DNA from: Dehalococcoidia bacterium
Lineage (GTDB): Bacteria; Chloroflexota; Dehalococcoidia; Dehalococcoidales; Fen-1064
Reading direction: 5' to 3'
Assembly: GCA_011192055.1 (NCBI GenBank)
Contig: DUES01000097.1
Coordinates: forward strand, 1-7,374
Length of the DNA: 7,374 bases
Shown here: one piece after another, positions 5,465 to 7,374 of the stretch
Numbering within the stretch: position 1 is the stretch's first letter
Layout of the letters: every line of letters begins with the position of its first letter
The notes under the pieces: generated by a model
What the model was told of the DNA's origin: nothing
The model's input: the letters and a program-made list of their open reading frames with translations, nothing else
Databases searched by the model: none
Made by a program: the position numbers and the translations under genes

Positions 5465-6223
5465 ATGAAGTTGGAAGATAAGATTGCCATCGTCACCGGT
5501 GGTGGCGGCGGTATCGGTACGTGTATCGCCAGGGAGTTTGCCAGAGCCGGCGCTCACGTGGTTGTTGCCAGCCGTAACCGGGAGAGACTGGAAGAGATCG
5601 CCGCTGAAATTAAAGCCCTCAACCGGGAATCTCTCGCGATTACCACTGACATCACCGTCCCGGAGCAGGTAGAAACCATGGTCAAACAGACGCTGGATAC
5701 TTTTGGGAGGATTGATATACTGGTCAACAATGCCGGTGGCGCCCTGCACTTTAAGAAACCGGAAGAGCTTTCCTTTGATGAATGGAATGCCGGCATTGCC
5801 CTCAACCTCACCGGTACTTTCATCTGCAGCAGTATTGCCGGCAAGGTAATGATTCAGCAGAAGGGCGGCAAGATAATAAATATCGCATCTGTAGCCGGTA
5901 TCAAGCCATCGGCAATGTTCGTTCATTACGGAGCAGCCAAGGCTGCCGTCATGAACCTGACGCAGTCGCTTGCTTCTGCATGGGGACAATACAACATTCA
6001 CGTTAACTGTATTGTACCCGGTCTGACTGCCACCGAAGGAATCAGGCGTTTTGGGATGTTACCACCTGATAAGAATGAGGACGGTACACAGATACCACCC
6101 CTGCTGTTTCCCCATGACCCGGAACATGTTGCCAACCTGGCAGTCTTTCTTGCCTCAGCCGCATCAGACCATATCACCGGTGAGTGTATTCCAATCAGGG
6201 CGCTGGTCTCATTTGACCGTTAG
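5465..6223 (+). CDS. Short-chain dehydrogenase/reductase (SDR) 3, FabG-like, 252 aa
   Basis: A classical SDR of normal length with every catalytic element: TGGGGGIG (11-18), NNAGG (88-92), N114, S142, Y155 and K159 in YGAAK, VPG near 185-187, and HITGECIPI near the end. Strand 2 ends in ASRNR (35-39), with a basic residue in place of the Asp of SDR 1 and SDR 2, suggesting NADP rather than NAD. It is more distant from its two neighbours and nearer to 3-oxoacyl-ACP-reductase-like (FabG) enzymes, although with no fatty-acid genes nearby a catabolic role is likelier. The start ATG 5465 follows AAGGAG (5453-5458) by 6 nt. The last nine residues (RALVSFDR region) lack the usual DGG/DGA ending. A one-base shift near 6196 would read IPIQGAGLI and stop at TGA 6214-6216, so a small indel or sequence error is possible. 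Confidence 0.93.
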   Translation: MKLEDKIAIVTGGGGGIGTCIAREFARAGAHVVVASRNRERLEEIAAEIKALNRESLAITTDITVPEQVETMVKQTLDTFGRIDILVNNAGGALHFKKPEELSFDEWNAGIALNLTGTFICSSIAGKVMIQQKGGKIINIASVAGIKPSAMFVHYGAAKAAVMNLTQSLASAWGQYNIHVNCIVPGLTATEGIRRFGMLPPDKNEDGTQIPPLLFPHDPEHVANLAVFLASAASDHITGECIPIRALVSFDR

Positions 6224-6457
6224 TACACATAAGGCGGAAATTACCGGTTTCCTGATATCCGTTACATTACCAGGGGAAAGATGGTATAGTCCTCAAGCGC
6301 TTTATTACCGGTCAGACCCCGAGTGCCGATAGTGGAAAGACTATCGCCAATAGGGTAAACTAAGGGCTAATCAGTGTATATTTAAGGAAACATCAGTCAG
6401 AGACACTGGTGATCAGCCGGGAAGGTATGGCACAATTATTGCCGGAAAGGAGAGACG
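6224..6457. other. Spacer between SDR 3 and the FrhB-like gene, with two small stem-loops
   Basis: No gene is apparent. GGAAATT/GGTTTCC (6236-6252, two G-T pairs, 3-nt loop) lies just after the SDR 3 stop, and a perfect 7-bp stem lies at 6327-6346. Neither is followed by a T-run. A TATATT at 6377-6382 could be a -10 element but no good -35 lies at the right distance, so it is unclear whether the next gene has its own promoter. Confidence 0.45.
6327..6346 (+). promoter_or_regulatory. 7-bp inverted repeat upstream of the FrhB-like gene
   Basis: CGATAGT (6327-6333) and ACTATCG (6340-6346) are perfect inverted copies around GGAAAG. The element lies 111 bp before the ATG at 6458. It could be an operator half-site pair or an RNA hairpin; nothing in the sequence decides. 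Confidence 0.35.
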
Positions 6458-7374
6458 ATGGATGAAGTTGTGAAGGAGGCTATCAAAGGCTCCAGGGAAT
6501 TGCTGGAAGAGGTAATCAACAACGGGCTATGCACACTGTGCGGAGCCTGTGCCGGTGCCTGTCCTTACCTGGTATCATACCAGGGCAGGATAGTGGTGCT
6601 TGACGAGTGCACCCTCTCCGAGGGCCAGTGCTATCAGTACTGTCCACGGACTCGTACCGATATGGACGCTCTGAGCCAGAAAGTCTTCGGACAGCCGTAT
6701 GGTGAAGAGGAGATAGGTACGGTGAAGGAAGTGCTGATGGCAAGGTCAGCCGATGCACGGGTTCTTGAAAAAGCACAATACGGAGGCACGGTTACGACAC
6801 TGCTTTCCCTGGCCATGGATGAAGGGCTTATCGACACCGCCGTATTGACCAGGGAGACCGGGGACAAGATGCCCGTACCGTTTCTGGCACGCAGTTCCGA
6901 AGAAGTGCTGAGTGGAGCGGGTTCCAGTTACATGGCTTGCCCGGTGCTGGAAGGGTATAATCGCATACCTGCTGACAGCGTCGAGCGAGTCGGCATGGTG
7001 GTTACCCCGTGCCAGGGACTTGCAGTAAGCAAGATGAAGCTGATACCGCCGCAGCACAGGGTATCTTCGGACAACATCGGATTAGTAATCGGGTTGTTCT
7101 GCACATGGGCTCTTTCTCAGGAGAGCTTCGGACAGTTCCTGCGAGACAGCCTGAACCTGGCAAAGATAAAAAAGTTTGACATTCCGCCACCCCCGGCAAA
7201 CCGCCTTGATGTATATACGCCCGCCGGGCAGGTCTCATTCCCGCTGGACCAGATTCGTGAGTTTAAAATGCCCACATGCTCATATTGTCTTGATATGACA
7301 TCGGAGTTTGCTGACGTATCAGTTGGCTCTGTCGAGGGTGTTGAGGGCTGGAATACCGTAATTATCCGGACAGA
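6458..7374 (+). CDS. Coenzyme F420 hydrogenase/dehydrogenase beta-subunit family (FrhB/FdhB) protein, 3' incomplete
   Basis: An iron-sulfur flavoprotein family that moves electrons between F420 or ferredoxin-type carriers and a partner or bound substrate. At least 305 residues are present and the frame runs off the right edge. The N-terminus has CTLCGACAGACP with C25, C28, C31 and C35 (a 4Fe-4S set), then C51, C58 and C62-P, which could help bind a second cluster. Further family signs are the TPCQG motif (C185), GLFC (C215) and, near the edge, C274-S-Y-C277-LD followed by ADVSVGS, G-W-N-T and IIRT, matching the FrhB_FdhB C-terminal domain. The start is ATG 6458, with AAGGAG (6447-6452) 5 nt upstream. 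The family also includes F420-dependent sulfite reductase parts, formate dehydrogenase beta chains and divinyl reductases, so the partner and reaction are open. It lies on the same strand after the SDR run, suggesting a redox role in the same pathway. Confidence 0.9.
   Translation, partial: MDEVVKEAIKGSRELLEEVINNGLCTLCGACAGACPYLVSYQGRIVVLDECTLSEGQCYQYCPRTRTDMDALSQKVFGQPYGEEEIGTVKEVLMARSADARVLEKAQYGGTVTTLLSLAMDEGLIDTAVLTRETGDKMPVPFLARSSEEVLSGAGSSYMACPVLEGYNRIPADSVERVGMVVTPCQGLAVSKMKLIPPQHRVSSDNIGLVIGLFCTWALSQESFGQFLRDSLNLAKIKKFDIPPPPANRLDVYTPAGQVSFPLDQIREFKMPTCSYCLDMTSEFADVSVGSVEGVEGWNTVIIRT

Noticed and set aside
5120..6001. A 293-codon open frame on the minus strand opposite SDR 2 and SDR 3
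   Set aside because: It runs antisense to two genes with full SDR motifs, spans their intergenic hairpin, has no recognisable domain and is explained by the codon bias of the sense genes.
3018..7374. Mobile element or CRISPR array
   Set aside because: No transposase, integrase, terminal inverted repeats or regularly spaced short repeats were found. The only direct repeat is the 40-bp pair at the SDR starts.

Overview
The window reads as bacterial DNA. It has strong Shine-Dalgarno sites, near-consensus sigma-70 type promoters (one is a perfect TTGACA-18-TATAAT), a bacterial riboflavin operon tail and a tRNA with an encoded CCA. Four features together suggest an anaerobic, probably uncultured member of the Chloroflexota (Dehalococcoidia-like): a stand-alone EF-Tu domain II mini-protein, an F420-hydrogenase/dehydrogenase beta-family iron-sulfur flavoprotein, several catabolic-looking short-chain dehydrogenases, and roughly 50% GC. 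This taxonomic guess is inference from gene content, not a search result.

Layout. (1) Positions 1-715 hold the end of a riboflavin operon: the last 50 codons of a GTP cyclohydrolase II (RibA/RibBA), a strong bulged stem-loop, then a complete ribH. (2) Positions 822-1469 hold two small genes transcribed divergently from back-to-back promoters. On the minus strand is an 84-aa EF-Tu domain II-like protein. On the plus strand is a 76-aa TTG-started coiled-coil protein with a single CPHC motif. The automatic longest reading frames give the wrong start for both. (3) Positions 1592-2977 hold a sodium:solute symporter (SSS family). (4) Positions 3018-3094 hold tRNA-Val(GAC) with its own near-consensus promoter, followed by about 480 bp without a gene. 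(5) Positions 3590-6223 hold a three-gene run of short-chain dehydrogenases/reductases (SDRs) behind one candidate promoter at 3456-3484. The first two are long (284 and 303 aa), related, and share an exactly identical 40-bp ribosome-binding/start segment. The third is a shorter FabG-like SDR (252 aa) whose C-terminus looks shifted by one base. (6) From 6458 to the end of the window is an incomplete FrhB/FdhB-family protein with two N-terminal 4Fe-4S cysteine sets.

How the parts may fit together. The riboflavin genes and the small divergent pair look like housekeeping sequence. From the tRNA onward the content becomes catabolic: three NAD(P)-dependent dehydrogenases and a Fe-S/flavin electron-transfer subunit on the same strand. 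A plausible reading is successive oxidation or reduction of hydroxy/keto groups on an imported organic substrate, with electrons passed to or from F420, ferredoxin or another carrier by the FrhB-like protein. The substrate cannot be read from the sequence. The symporter upstream may or may not be part of this, because a tRNA with its own promoter lies between. The most distinctive non-coding signals are stem-loops without T-tracts directly after each SDR gene, two adjacent dyads in the SDR leader, and the duplicated initiation segment.
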